From Pontibacter mucosus (lineage in GTDB: Bacteria > Bacteroidota > Bacteroidia > Cytophagales > Hymenobacteraceae), in the NCBI RefSeq assembly GCF_003054055.1, contig NZ_QBKI01000014.1:49045-113044 (forward strand): DNA of 64,000 bases, in the 5' to 3' direction. Both the position numbers and the translations under genes were made by a program. A model generated the notes under the pieces. The model saw only the letters and a program-made list of their open reading frames with translations. It was not told the origin of the DNA and searched no databases. Of the stretch, positions 1 through 7,019 are shown piece by piece (positions within the stretch are counted from its first letter, which is position 1; each line of letters starts with the position of its first letter).

Positions 1-1
1 A

Positions 2-208
2 GCTGTGATGACCCGCCGCCTGGCCCGTGAGGAAGGCCTTTTTGTGGGCTGGTCGAGCGGATCGGCGGTTTACGGTGCCCTGGAGTATGCCAAAGAACAC
101 CTGAAGGAGGGTGACGTGATGGTGGTACTCCTTCCTGACCACGGTACCCGCTACTTGGGCAAGATTTACAACGATGACTGGATGCGCCAGCAAGGCTACA
201 TCGACTAA
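2..208 (+). CDS. Cystathionine beta-synthase/cysteine synthase-like PLP enzyme, C-terminal fragment
   Basis: The gene enters from the left edge in an open frame; only the last 68 residues are here. The stretch WSSGSAVYGALEYAK followed by VVLLPDHGTRYLGKIYNDDWM is typical of fold-type II PLP enzymes of the cystathionine beta-synthase / O-acetylserine sulfhydrylase family. These make or break the thioether or cysteine C-S bond in sulfur amino-acid metabolism. The protein ends at this catalytic domain with QQGYID, so it has no C-terminal regulatory CBS-domain pair. The GTG at 5 is not a likely start because the frame is open upstream and the family is over 300 residues. Beta-synthase cannot be told from cysteine synthase on this fragment. 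A strong terminator follows. Confidence 0.8.
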   Translation, partial: AVMTRRLAREEGLFVGWSSGSAVYGALEYAKEHLKEGDVMVVLLPDHGTRYLGKIYNDDWMRQQGYID

Positions 209-229
209 GCATAAAGTATAACATTTAGT

Positions 230-264
230 CAGGACCCGGATAAATTACCGGGTCCTGTTTTTTT
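230..264 (+). terminator. Rho-independent terminator after the PLP enzyme
   Basis: A perfect 10-bp stem (CAGGACCCGG / CCGGGTCCTG) with an 8-nt loop is followed by seven T residues. Confidence 0.9.
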
Positions 265-298
265 AATGTTGCAACATAATCAATGTTGTAACATAATC
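265..298. promoter_or_regulatory. Two tandem 17-bp palindromic repeats, possible operator
   Basis: AATGTTGCAACATAATC is followed directly by AATGTTGTAACATAATC. Each contains a 12-bp palindrome (ATGTTG/CAACAT, perfect in the first copy, one mismatch in the second). Tandem palindromes at 17-bp spacing between a terminator and a regulator gene suggest a dimeric protein-binding site. No regulator is identified; function is inference. Confidence 0.4.
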
Positions 299-450
299 TT
301 ACGCTGTCAGTTTACCTTAATACAGTGGTGGCCGGAAAAGGTGGTACAGATGGCAGGGTAGGAGAAGTGTGGCGGCAGGTCCGGTAACAGAAACATCCGA
401 TGCCACAGACAAATAGCCGGCGGTAGTACTCATAATACCGTAAGTTTGTA

Positions 451-458
451 TACCTTTG
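451..458 (+). promoter_or_regulatory. Candidate Bacteroidota -7 element for the response regulator
   Basis: TACCTTTG matches the Bacteroidota -7 consensus TAnnTTTG. It lies 58 bases before the ATG of the response regulator. No clear -33 TTG at the usual spacing is seen, so support is moderate. The rest of 299-516 shows nothing recognisable. Confidence 0.4.
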
Positions 459-516
459 TGAGAGTGTAAGTATAAACACCTTAGCCACTGCTCTTACGAG
501 TGACTAAAGAATCCCT

Positions 517-954
517 ATGAAAAAGCTGTCAGGAATTTTACTTATTGACGACGACGATACGACCAATTTCCTGAACAAACGGTTACTGGACAGGATGGAG
601 GTTTCCAACCATATCCGCACGTTTGTTAATGGCAAGCAGGCTTTTGATTACTTATACAACGTTAGCAACAAAAACTACGAAGTAGAGAGCAGCGAGTACT
701 TTCAGCCGGAGCTTATCTTTCTGGATATCAACATGCCGGTGATGGATGGCTTTGAGATGCTGGACCTATACGAGCGCCTGAACCCGGAGTTCCGCAAGAA
801 GATAGTGATGGTTGTGCTGACCACCTCCACGCACCCGCAGGACACGGCCAACTCCAAAAAGTATAACGCCGAGTACATCATCAAACCCCTTACTGCCGAA
901 AAGGTAAACAGGCTACTGGAAGTACACTTCAGCGATAAAGGCGAAGAAGCATAA
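517..954 (+). CDS. Single-domain CheY-like response regulator
   Basis: This 145-residue protein is one receiver (REC) domain with no output domain. Acidic residues at 11-14 (DDDD) form the Mg2+ pocket. The phospho-acceptor is Asp70 in LIFLDINMPVMDG, the switch Thr is in VVLTTS (about 102-103) and the conserved Lys is 123 in IIKPL. Such proteins receive phosphate from a histidine kinase and act through protein contacts or as phosphate sinks. The loop between residues 45 and 64 (NVSNKNYEVESSEYFQ) is longer than in CheY; this is common in Bacteroidota receiver proteins that respond to hybrid kinases. No kinase gene is adjacent, so its partner is unknown. The gene is monocistronic: its own promoter candidate lies upstream and a hairpin terminator follows. 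Confidence 0.92.
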   Translation: MKKLSGILLIDDDDTTNFLNKRLLDRMEVSNHIRTFVNGKQAFDYLYNVSNKNYEVESSEYFQPELIFLDINMPVMDGFEMLDLYERLNPEFRKKIVMVVLTTSTHPQDTANSKKYNAEYIIKPLTAEKVNRLLEVHFSDKGEEA

Positions 955-963
955 CAACATATG

Positions 964-1018
964 AAGTATAAAACAGAAGGGGCAGCCATACTTTGGCGGC
1001 CCCTTCTGTTTTATACTT
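964..1018 (+). terminator. Hairpin terminator built on AAGTATAAA arms
   Basis: A perfect 20-bp stem runs from 964-983 to 999-1018, with a 15-nt loop. Its outer ends are AAGTATAAAA and TTTTATACTT, the word that recurs through the window, and its core is CAGAAGGGGC. It lies just after the response regulator. Confidence 0.85.
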
Positions 1019-1065
1019 TCTCCGCCGCAGACGGGCTTCATACGGGAGGCAGGTTATACTTGCAG

Positions 1066-1686
1066 TACCGGGCCCAACCACCCCTAACCCCTCCTTGGCT
1101 AAGGCGGGGAACCCGGTTGTTACTGATGCTGAAGTATAGGTTTTATAGTGATGTTCTCGCGCGGACAGGTCGCGACCTGTCCCTACAGAGTATAAACCCA
1201 CCCCAGCCCCTCTGAGGAGGGGAATTATACTTACTCCTTTTCCTGTCATCTCGACCTTTGGGAGAGATCTCTTTAGGATTCCCGATAGATCTCTCGCTAT
1301 GCTCGAGATGACAGCAGGGGCCTTGGCTATCGAATTCTTTCCCAGCCTTTGGGTTGAGCGCCTCGAGAGGTTCCGGTGCCTGAAAGGCAGCCCGAGGTAC
1401 GAGGGCAGGAAGCGAAAGCAGCGCGATGCCCGAAGGCGAGCCCTCTCGGGCTTGAGAGCACCAAAGCAGGAGTTGCAACAATAGCTTATGTAAGTCTGCA
1501 GGATGAACCGTGGCTAATAAGGACAGCTTGCTTCAATTTGAAGGAAGCAGTGGCAAAGGGAGTATAGATCGGCAAGCATAGCTAAAATATAACGGCACAA
1601 ACGGACGCTTGCACCGGCAGGAGCTATGAAGTATAAAAACTATATACTTGAAGCAAGACGCTGCCATAGGTCACAAACCCATACTT
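1066..1686 (+). repeat. Composite intergenic repeat, copy 1 (modules L-H-S and partial G)
   Basis: The gap between the response regulator and adenine deaminase is filled by repeats shared with other gaps in the window. Module L (1066-1235) has CCCAACCACCCCTAACCCC and a perfect 20-bp palindrome at 1163-1182. Module H (1244-1312) is an imperfect inverted repeat, GTCATCTCGACC...GAGATGACAG, of a type widespread in Bacteroidota. Module S (1313-1600) begins near CTATCGAATT, contains CCCAGCCTTTGGGTTGAGCG and carries the hairpin AGCCC-TCTC-GGGCT (1439-1452). A remnant of module G follows (CACAAACCCATACTT). Short open frames here (for example 961-1215, 1143-1481, 1376-1567) are repeat translation, not genes. 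Confidence 0.85.
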
Positions 1687-1758
1687 CACTTTCTCACTTT
1701 CTAACTTTCTAACTCCCAAACTCCCAAACTCCCAAACTCTCTAACTCCTAAACTTTCT
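1687..1758. repeat. Octamer array (9 units of AACTCCCA/AACTTTCT type)
   Basis: Nine consecutive 8-bp units: two CACTTTCT, AACTTTCT, three AACTCCCA, AACTCTCT, AACTCCTA, AACTTTCT. The last two units overlap the 3' end of the adenine deaminase gene, so its stop codon and last codons lie inside the array. Confidence 0.9.
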
Positions 1759-3394
1759 CCACCACCGGCACAAACCTAAACGTATCGCCATCAAAAAGGC
1801 CTTTGTCGCTGAGCTTGAGCGAGGGGATGACGAGCAGCGCCATGAACGAGAGCGTCATGAAGGGGGAGGCCAGGGTGCTGCCCATTTCCTTGCTCAGGCG
1901 GTCGATAGCGGCATAAGCCTCGGCCACCTTATACCCATCCTCGGCCGACATAATGCCTGCCACCGGCAGTGGCAGCAGTTGCTCTTGGCCCTTGCCCACG
2001 GCAGCCACACCACCTTTGGCCGCAATGATCAGGTTTACGGCGCGGGCTATACTTTCATCATCCACCCCCACGGCAATGATGTTGTGCGAGTCGTGGCCAA
2101 CCGAGGAGGCGATGGCACCTTCTTTCAGGCCTATGTTCTTGATAAAAGCCACCGCCGGCTCAGCGTTCTGGTAGCGGTTCACAACCGTGATTTTGAGTAC
2201 ATCCTGCGCCACGTCAGAAAGTATAAAACCGTTCTCCACGCGCGGCGTGGCCCAGACTTGCTTGGTAATCAGTTGCCCGTCATACGCCTCTATCACCCGT
2301 ATTTTGCCAGCCTCCTCGGCTGGTATGGCGAACTGCTGCGGCTGCTTTGGTTCGGTGTTAAAGTTGTTGATCTCCTCGCTTGGCGTGAAAGCAATCTTAG
2401 ACACACCACTCTCCGCCACCAGTTCCCCGTTGATGTAGGTGGCCAGCACGTTGAAGTTTTCTGGATTATCGATAAGTATAAAATCGGCCGTGTCGCCCTC
2501 GCGCAGCAACCCTACTTCCAGCTTGTAATGCTCTACCGGGTTAACACAGGCTGCCTGCAGCACGTGGAACAGGTCGTTGCCTTTGGCCAGTGCGCGCTTT
2601 ACCAGCAGGTTGATGTGCCCTCCCACCAGGTTGTCGGGGTGCTTGTCGTCAGAGCAGAACATGATGTTGTGGTGGTGCTCGGGCAGCAGCGGAATCAGGG
2701 CCTCGAAGTTCTTAGCGGCGCTGCCCTCACGGATGAGGATCTTCATGCCCACAGCCAGTTTATCCAGGGCCTCTTCGGCGGTAAAGCACTCGTGGTCGGT
2801 GGTAATACCAGCCGAGGCATACTGCGCCGCCTGCTCGCCCCTCAGGCCAGGCGCGTGCCCATCCACAGCCTTGCCATACTTCCTGGCCAGCTCGATTTTC
2901 TCCATCACCACCGGGTCGCGGTGGAGCACACCGGGCCAGTTCATCATCTCGGCCAGGTACTTAATCTCCTCGCGCTGGAATAATTTCTCGATGTCGGCGG
3001 CCGTTATCTCAGCGCCGGCCGTCTCGAAAGGCGTGGCGGGGACACAGGAGGGAGCCCCGAAGTAAAACTTAAACGGCACCTTCTTCCCGTTCTCGATCAT
3101 GTACTCTACACCCTTTACGCCCAGCACGTTACCAATCTCGTGCGGGTCGGAAATGGTGGCCACGGTGCCGTGCGGCACGGCCAACCGGGCAAACTCGCAG
3201 GGCACCAGCATGGAGCTCTCCACGTGCACGTGGGCATCCACAAAACCCGGCAGAATGTAACGGCTGCTGTCGGTGGCCTCCCGAACTATTTTAGAAATGC
3301 GGCCGTTTGACACATGAACAGTGCCCTGGAAGATTTCGCTGTTCAGCAGGTCGATGATGTTTCCGGAGATGGAAAAGGCTGTAGGCATTGGCAT
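1748..3394 (-). CDS. ade: Adenine deaminase
   Basis: This 548-residue cytosolic amidohydrolase converts adenine to hypoxanthine and ammonia in purine salvage. The metal-binding HxH motif is in GFVDAHVHVESS (about residues 51-61). Family signatures follow: SDPHEIGNVLGVKG, MMNWPGVLHRDP, DGHAPGLRG, DHECFTAEEAL and SDDKHPDNLVGGH. The C-terminal adenine-deaminase domain (SSVGHDSHNIIAVGVDD, LPLPVAGIMS) is complete and the length is normal for AdeC. The start MPMPTAFSISG gives the usual short N-terminal beta-domain. The gene is transcribed away from the cmk cluster with about 80 bases between divergent starts. Its 3' end runs into an octamer repeat array, which supplies the TAG stop; this is unusual but does not truncate the domain. 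Confidence 0.95.
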   Translation of the reverse strand: MPMPTAFSISGNIIDLLNSEIFQGTVHVSNGRISKIVREATDSSRYILPGFVDAHVHVESSMLVPCEFARLAVPHGTVATISDPHEIGNVLGVKGVEYMIENGKKVPFKFYFGAPSCVPATPFETAGAEITAADIEKLFQREEIKYLAEMMNWPGVLHRDPVVMEKIELARKYGKAVDGHAPGLRGEQAAQYASAGITTDHECFTAEEALDKLAVGMKILIREGSAAKNFEALIPLLPEHHHNIMFCSDDKHPDNLVGGHINLLVKRALAKGNDLFHVLQAACVNPVEHYKLEVGLLREGDTADFILIDNPENFNVLATYINGELVAESGVSKIAFTPSEEINNFNTEPKQPQQFAIPAEEAGKIRVIEAYDGQLITKQVWATPRVENGFILSDVAQDVLKITVVNRYQNAEPAVAFIKNIGLKEGAIASSVGHDSHNIIAVGVDDESIARAVNLIIAAKGGVAAVGKGQEQLLPLPVAGIMSAEDGYKVAEAYAAIDRLSKEMGSTLASPFMTLSFMALLVIPSLKLSDKGLFDGDTFRFVPVVEKV

Positions 3395-3450
3395 TGAAGT
3401 TTGTACTTAATTTTGCCCGTTTCAGGTGGGCTTAAACCGGCAAATTACCT

Positions 3451-3458
3451 TATATTTG
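3451..3458 (+). promoter_or_regulatory. -7 promoter element for the small lipoprotein
   Basis: TATATTTG fits TAnnTTTG and lies 17 bases before the proposed TTG start at 3476. It argues against the upstream start at 3401, which would lie before the promoter. Confidence 0.5.
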
Positions 3459-3475
3459 CATTAAAATCAGTCGCT

Positions 3476-3631
3476 TTGAGAAAGTTAATTTCATACTTCA
3501 TTTTAGCAGGGTTCTTAGCCAGTGGTACGCTGGCCGGCTGCTCTGGTAAAACCCCGCAGCAGAAAAAAACAGCCAAGTACATGAAAAAGAGCAAGAGCGG
3601 TAACATGCCTTGCCCCTGCGACTCCAACTAA
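3476..3631 (+). CDS. Small lipoprotein ending in a PCPCDSN motif
   Basis: The product would be 51 residues from a TTG start: a basic RKL, a hydrophobic stretch, and the lipobox LAGC at 20-23, so the mature form is a lipid-anchored peptide of about 29 residues. The mature part is basic (GKTPQQKKTAKYMKKSKSG) and ends NMPCPCDSN with two conserved-looking cysteines. An upstream start at 3401 in the same frame is possible but would place a long tail before the signal peptide and before the promoter-like element. I do not recognise a function. The CPC motif could bind metal or form disulfides; that is inference. It precedes cmk by 24 bases and may be co-transcribed with cmk-ispH. Confidence 0.6.
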   Translation: MRKLISYFILAGFLASGTLAGCSGKTPQQKKTAKYMKKSKSGNMPCPCDSN

Positions 3632-3655
3632 TTCCCTTTTTTGAATCTCCCTGTT

Positions 3656-4378
3656 ATGAAGAAAATTGTAATTGCGCTCGATGGTTACTCCTCATGCGGC
3701 AAAAGCACTACAGCCAAACAAGTGGCTGCCGAGCTCGGTTATGCCTATATTGATACCGGAGCCATGTACCGGGCGGTTACATTATACTTTCTGGAGCACC
3801 ACGTTTCGCTGACCAACCCCAAGGAGATAAAGGACGCGCTCAGCCATATCGAGATTGAGTTTCATTACAACCCCAAGAAGCAGCGCAACGAGGTTTTTCT
3901 TAACGGCCTGAATGTGGAGGATGAGATCCGCAAGATGTACATCTCCAACATGGTGAGCGAGGTGAGCGTAATACCTGAAGTGCGCCGCGCCATGGTAGCC
4001 CAGCAGCAGAAAATGGGCAAAAAGCGTGGCGTGGTGATGGACGGCCGCGACATCGGAACGGCTGTTTTCCCGGATGCCGAGGTGAAGATCTTTATGACGG
4101 CCGATGTGGACACCCGCACCAAGCGCCGCCAGGAGGAGCTGCTGCAAAAGAAGCAACTGGTAAACTACGACGATATACGTGAAAACCTGCTCAAACGCGA
4201 CCACATCGACTCTACCCGGGCCGAAAGCCCGCTGCGCCAGGCCGAGGACGCCCACCTGCTGGACACCTCGCACATGACCATCGACGAGCAGGTGGAGTTT
4301 GTGATGGAGCGCGTAACGGCCCAGCTCCTGCGCAACGAGTATGCGGCCCAGGAACAAGAAATGAACCTAGAGAGATGA
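3656..4378 (+). CDS. cmk: Cytidylate kinase
   Basis: This 240-residue cytosolic kinase phosphorylates CMP/dCMP with ATP. The P-loop is GYSSCGKST (10-18), a Bacteroidota variant of GxSGSGKS. It is followed by YIDTGAMYRAVT (31-42) and VVMDGRDIGTAVFPDA (about 130), then the arginine-rich lid TRTKRRQEEL and the C-terminal DTSHMTIDEQ. The ATG at 3656 is chosen because KKIVIALDGYSSCG starts directly with the first beta-strand; an in-frame TTG at 3641 would add five residues. The stop overlaps the start of ispH in ATGA, so translation of the two is probably coupled. Confidence 0.96.
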   Translation: MKKIVIALDGYSSCGKSTTAKQVAAELGYAYIDTGAMYRAVTLYFLEHHVSLTNPKEIKDALSHIEIEFHYNPKKQRNEVFLNGLNVEDEIRKMYISNMVSEVSVIPEVRRAMVAQQQKMGKKRGVVMDGRDIGTAVFPDAEVKIFMTADVDTRTKRRQEELLQKKQLVNYDDIRENLLKRDHIDSTRAESPLRQAEDAHLLDTSHMTIDEQVEFVMERVTAQLLRNEYAAQEQEMNLER

Positions 4379-5268
4379 ACGTAACCATAGACAAGAATTC
4401 CGGCTACTGCTTCGGCGTAGAGTTCGCCATACAGATGGCCGAGGATGAGATGGAAACCTGCGAGGAGCTATACTGCCTCGGCGACATTGTGCACAACAGC
4501 ATGGAGGTAAAGCGCCTCTATGAGAAAGGCCTGCGCATCATCGATCGCGACCAACTAAAGGAGCTGCGCGACTGCAAGGTGCTGATCCGGGCGCACGGGG
4601 AGCCACCGGAAACGTATAAGCTGGCCCTGGAAAATAACATTGAGCTGATTGATGCCTCGTGCCCGGTGGTGCTGAAACTGCAAAACCGCGTAAAGCATGC
4701 CTTCGACTCGGGTAAGGCAGCGGACGCGCAGGTGGTGATCTACGGGCAGGTGGGCCACGCGGAGGTGATCGGCCTGGCCGGTCAGACACGCGACGAGGCG
4801 ATTATCGTTACCACGGAGGAGGATCTGGAGAAGATTGACTTTACCCGCCCGGTTACGCTTTTTAGCCAGACGACCAAGAGCACCAAAGGCTTTTACCATA
4901 TCAAATCGCTGATAGAAGAGCGCCTGCAGCAGGCCAATCAGGACAGCAAAGTAGTGCCGAATTTTGATGCCAACGACAGCATTTGCCGCCAGGTGTCTAA
5001 CCGTGAGCCGCAGCTGGCCAGGTTCTCGACGGAGCATGACGTGATTGTGTTTGTGAGCGGCAAGAAAAGCTCTAACGGAAAGGCCCTGTACAGCGTATGT
5101 AAGCAGCATAACCCCAACAGCTACTTCGTAGAAAATGAGCAGGAACTGCAGCGCGAGTGGTTCGAAGGAGCCAGCAGTGTGGGGATTTGCGGAGCTACCT
5201 CTACGCCCATGTGGCTGATGGAGCAAGTAGCTGCCGGTATAACCGCCCTGGAGGCAGAGCAAGTATAA
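4375..5268 (+). CDS. ispH: 4-hydroxy-3-methylbut-2-enyl diphosphate reductase
   Basis: IspH (LytB) carries out the last step of the MEP isoprenoid pathway, reducing HMBPP to IPP and DMAPP with a [4Fe-4S] cluster. The three cluster cysteines are Cys12 (NSGYCFGVE), the Cys in IDASCPVVLK and the Cys in DANDSICRQVSNRE. Conserved IRAHGEPP, QVGHAEVIGLAGQ, FSQTTKST, VFVSGKKSSNG and GICGATSTP are present. Its 297 residues match the family. It is translationally coupled to cmk (4-base overlap) and ends at a strong terminator. Confidence 0.97.
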   Translation: MNVTIDKNSGYCFGVEFAIQMAEDEMETCEELYCLGDIVHNSMEVKRLYEKGLRIIDRDQLKELRDCKVLIRAHGEPPETYKLALENNIELIDASCPVVLKLQNRVKHAFDSGKAADAQVVIYGQVGHAEVIGLAGQTRDEAIIVTTEEDLEKIDFTRPVTLFSQTTKSTKGFYHIKSLIEERLQQANQDSKVVPNFDANDSICRQVSNREPQLARFSTEHDVIVFVSGKKSSNGKALYSVCKQHNPNSYFVENEQELQREWFEGASSVGICGATSTPMWLMEQVAAGITALEAEQV

Positions 5269-5305
5269 ATATTAGCAACTTACTATAAAGGCTTTTTGCT
5301 AATTT

Positions 5306-5332
5306 AGGCTTTGCTTCGGCAAAGCCTTTTTT
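5306..5332 (+). terminator. Terminator after ispH
   Basis: A 9-bp perfect stem AGGCTTTGC / GCAAAGCCT closed by a TTCG tetraloop, then a T run. It lies inside the 5' extension of the next open frame, which rules out the start at 5311 for the DUF502 gene. Confidence 0.92.
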
Positions 5333-5346
5333 ATGCACCAAACACC

Positions 5347-5889
5347 ATGAGAATCCTTTTCCGCTACTTCTTAAACGGACTTCTGATTATTGCCCCGATC
5401 GCCATCACCGTCTTTATCGTGGTTGGGATTATAGACTGGCTCAACAGTATTTTTGACCTGGGCATACCTGGGTTGGGTATCCTGCTGATGATGGTGCTGC
5501 TGACCATCGTGGGCTTTATCGGTTCCTCGTTCTTCGTGAAGCCTTTTTTTGTGGCTGTGGAGACGCTGGTGCATAAAGTGCCGATCATCAGCATCATCTA
5601 CTCCAGCATTAAAGACCTGTTCGATGCCTTTGTGGGTGACAACCAGAAGTTTAACCGCCCGGTGATGGTGAAGATGAGCGAAGACTCTGACAACCACAAG
5701 CTGGGTTTCGTGACGCAGGATACCCTGTTGCAGCTGAATGTGGAAGACAAGGTAGCAGTATACTTCCCGCACTCCTACAACTTCTCGGGTGAGCTCTTCC
5801 TGGTGCCCCGCCGCAACGTTACCTACCTCAACCTGCCCAGCTCCGAAGTCATGAAATTCATCGTCTCCGGCGGCGTATCGAAACTGTAA
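5347..5889 (+). CDS. DUF502 family membrane protein
   Basis: A 180-residue inner membrane protein with two N-terminal transmembrane segments: about residues 9-30 (GLLIIAPIAITVFIVVGII) and 40-62 (IPGLGILLMMVLLTIVGFIG). A soluble domain follows with the family features VPIISIIYSSIKDLFDAF, GFVTQD and VAVYFPHSYNFSGELFLVP. DUF502 proteins are widespread and their function is not established. The ATG at 5347 lies after the ispH terminator and gives a normal family N-terminus (RYFLNGLLIIAPI). The gene end touches an octamer repeat array. Confidence 0.88.
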   Translation: MRILFRYFLNGLLIIAPIAITVFIVVGIIDWLNSIFDLGIPGLGILLMMVLLTIVGFIGSSFFVKPFFVAVETLVHKVPIISIIYSSIKDLFDAFVGDNQKFNRPVMVKMSEDSDNHKLGFVTQDTLLQLNVEDKVAVYFPHSYNFSGELFLVPRRNVTYLNLPSSEVMKFIVSGGVSKL

Positions 5890-5890
5890 A

Positions 5891-5926
5891 GGGTTAGAGA
5901 GTTTGGGAGTTAGAGAGTTTAGGAGT
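5891..5926. repeat. Octamer array downstream of DUF502
   Basis: On the minus strand the units read CACTCCTA, AACTCTCT, AACTCCCA, AACTCTCT, AACCC, starting two bases after the stop codon. The rest of the gap to 6062 is AT-rich with single AGTATA-type words (TTTATACTTTG, TTTATACTTCC) and no gene. Confidence 0.8.
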
Positions 5927-6062
5927 GATAGGAAAACTTTATTTATACTTTGCTACTTCTTGCGGTTTATACTTCCTTTTTAACTCTTCGTACTTTAAAC
6001 TTTAAATGAAGGTCATTCCATACTTTGATCCTGACTTTTGTCCCGCTACTTTCTAATACACC

Positions 6063-6110
6063 TAACTCTTTAATTCTCTAACTCCCAAACTCTCTAACTC
6101 CCAAACTCCC
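6063..6110. repeat. Octamer array, six exact units
   Basis: Six 8-bp units: TAACTCTT, TAATTCTC, TAACTCCC, AAACTCTC, TAACTCCC, AAACTCCC. The array ends exactly one base before the proposed TTG start of the hydrolase gene, leaving no visible ribosome-binding site. Confidence 0.85.
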
Positions 6111-6923
6111 TTGCCTTACCTCATCCAGGATAAATCGAAGCTGCATTACCGCGTCATTGGGCGGGGGAGGCGTGTGCTGCTGACCTTCCACGGGTATGGG
6201 CAGAGCAGCAGCTACTACCTGCCGATGGAGAAGGCGCTGGGCGAGGATTATACCATCTACGCCTTCGACCTGTTCTTCCATGGGCGCAGTTACCTCAACA
6301 AGCACAACATGCCCCTTTCCAAGGAGTTTCTGAAGGGATTTATCGAGCGGTTTCTGGAGAAGCAGGGAATAAAGGAGTTTTCGCTGATGGGCTTCAGTAT
6401 GGGCGGCAAGTTTGCGCTGACGCTGGTAGAGTGCATGCCCGAGCGCATCCGCGAGCTGTTCCTGATTGCCCCGGACGGTATCAAGACGAGCTTGTGGTAT
6501 AACATTGCCACCTATCCCGGCTGGCTGCAGCAGCTCTTTAAGCGAACTGTGGTAAAGCCGGAGTTCTTTTTCGGGATGCTCCGGATGCTGCAGCGCTACA
6601 ACCTGGTGCACAAGAGCCTGATTCGCTTTGCCCACTACCAGATGGACAGCACCCCCAAGCGCCTGCGCGTATACCGCAGCTGGATTGGCTTCCGTGACCT
6701 CAATTTCGATATCCGGAAGATTGTGCAGCTGCTAAACAAACATCATGTGCCAGTGACGATGTTTCTGGGCGAGTACGACGAGATTATCTCCCCAAAACGG
6801 GTAGCGGTGTTTATGGACGCACTGGAGAAAGGCGAGCTGGTTATACTTAAAACCGGCCACTCGCACCTGCTGCAGGAAGTAGCCGAATTGCTGCACCGCA
6901 AGCGCAGCTCCGAGAGAGACTGA
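6111..6923 (+). CDS. Alpha/beta hydrolase
   Basis: The 270-residue protein has the alpha/beta-hydrolase core: oxyanion strand LLTFHGYGQSSSYY (23-36), a DLFFHGRS turn (53-60), nucleophile elbow GFSMGG with Ser96, an acid in the strand TMFLGEYDE and the catalytic His in KTGHSHLL. It probably hydrolyses an ester or acts as a lysophospholipase-like enzyme; the substrate cannot be told. The first ATG in frame would remove the oxyanion strand, so the TTG directly after the octamer array is the most likely start. No signal peptide is seen, so it is probably cytosolic. Confidence 0.8.
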   Translation: MPYLIQDKSKLHYRVIGRGRRVLLTFHGYGQSSSYYLPMEKALGEDYTIYAFDLFFHGRSYLNKHNMPLSKEFLKGFIERFLEKQGIKEFSLMGFSMGGKFALTLVECMPERIRELFLIAPDGIKTSLWYNIATYPGWLQQLFKRTVVKPEFFFGMLRMLQRYNLVHKSLIRFAHYQMDSTPKRLRVYRSWIGFRDLNFDIRKIVQLLNKHHVPVTMFLGEYDEIISPKRVAVFMDALEKGELVILKTGHSHLLQEVAELLHRKRSSERD

Positions 6924-7019
6924 TGTATACTTTTATACTTCTGCCTATGGAATCAAGACGCAACGTATTGTGCCTCTACAACTCTTCACTTTTAACTCTC
7001 AACTCTCAACTCTTAGCTT

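Noticed and set aside
1687..1758. Octamer arrays as a CRISPR array
   Set aside because: Units are 8 bp without spacers; no cas genes are in the window.
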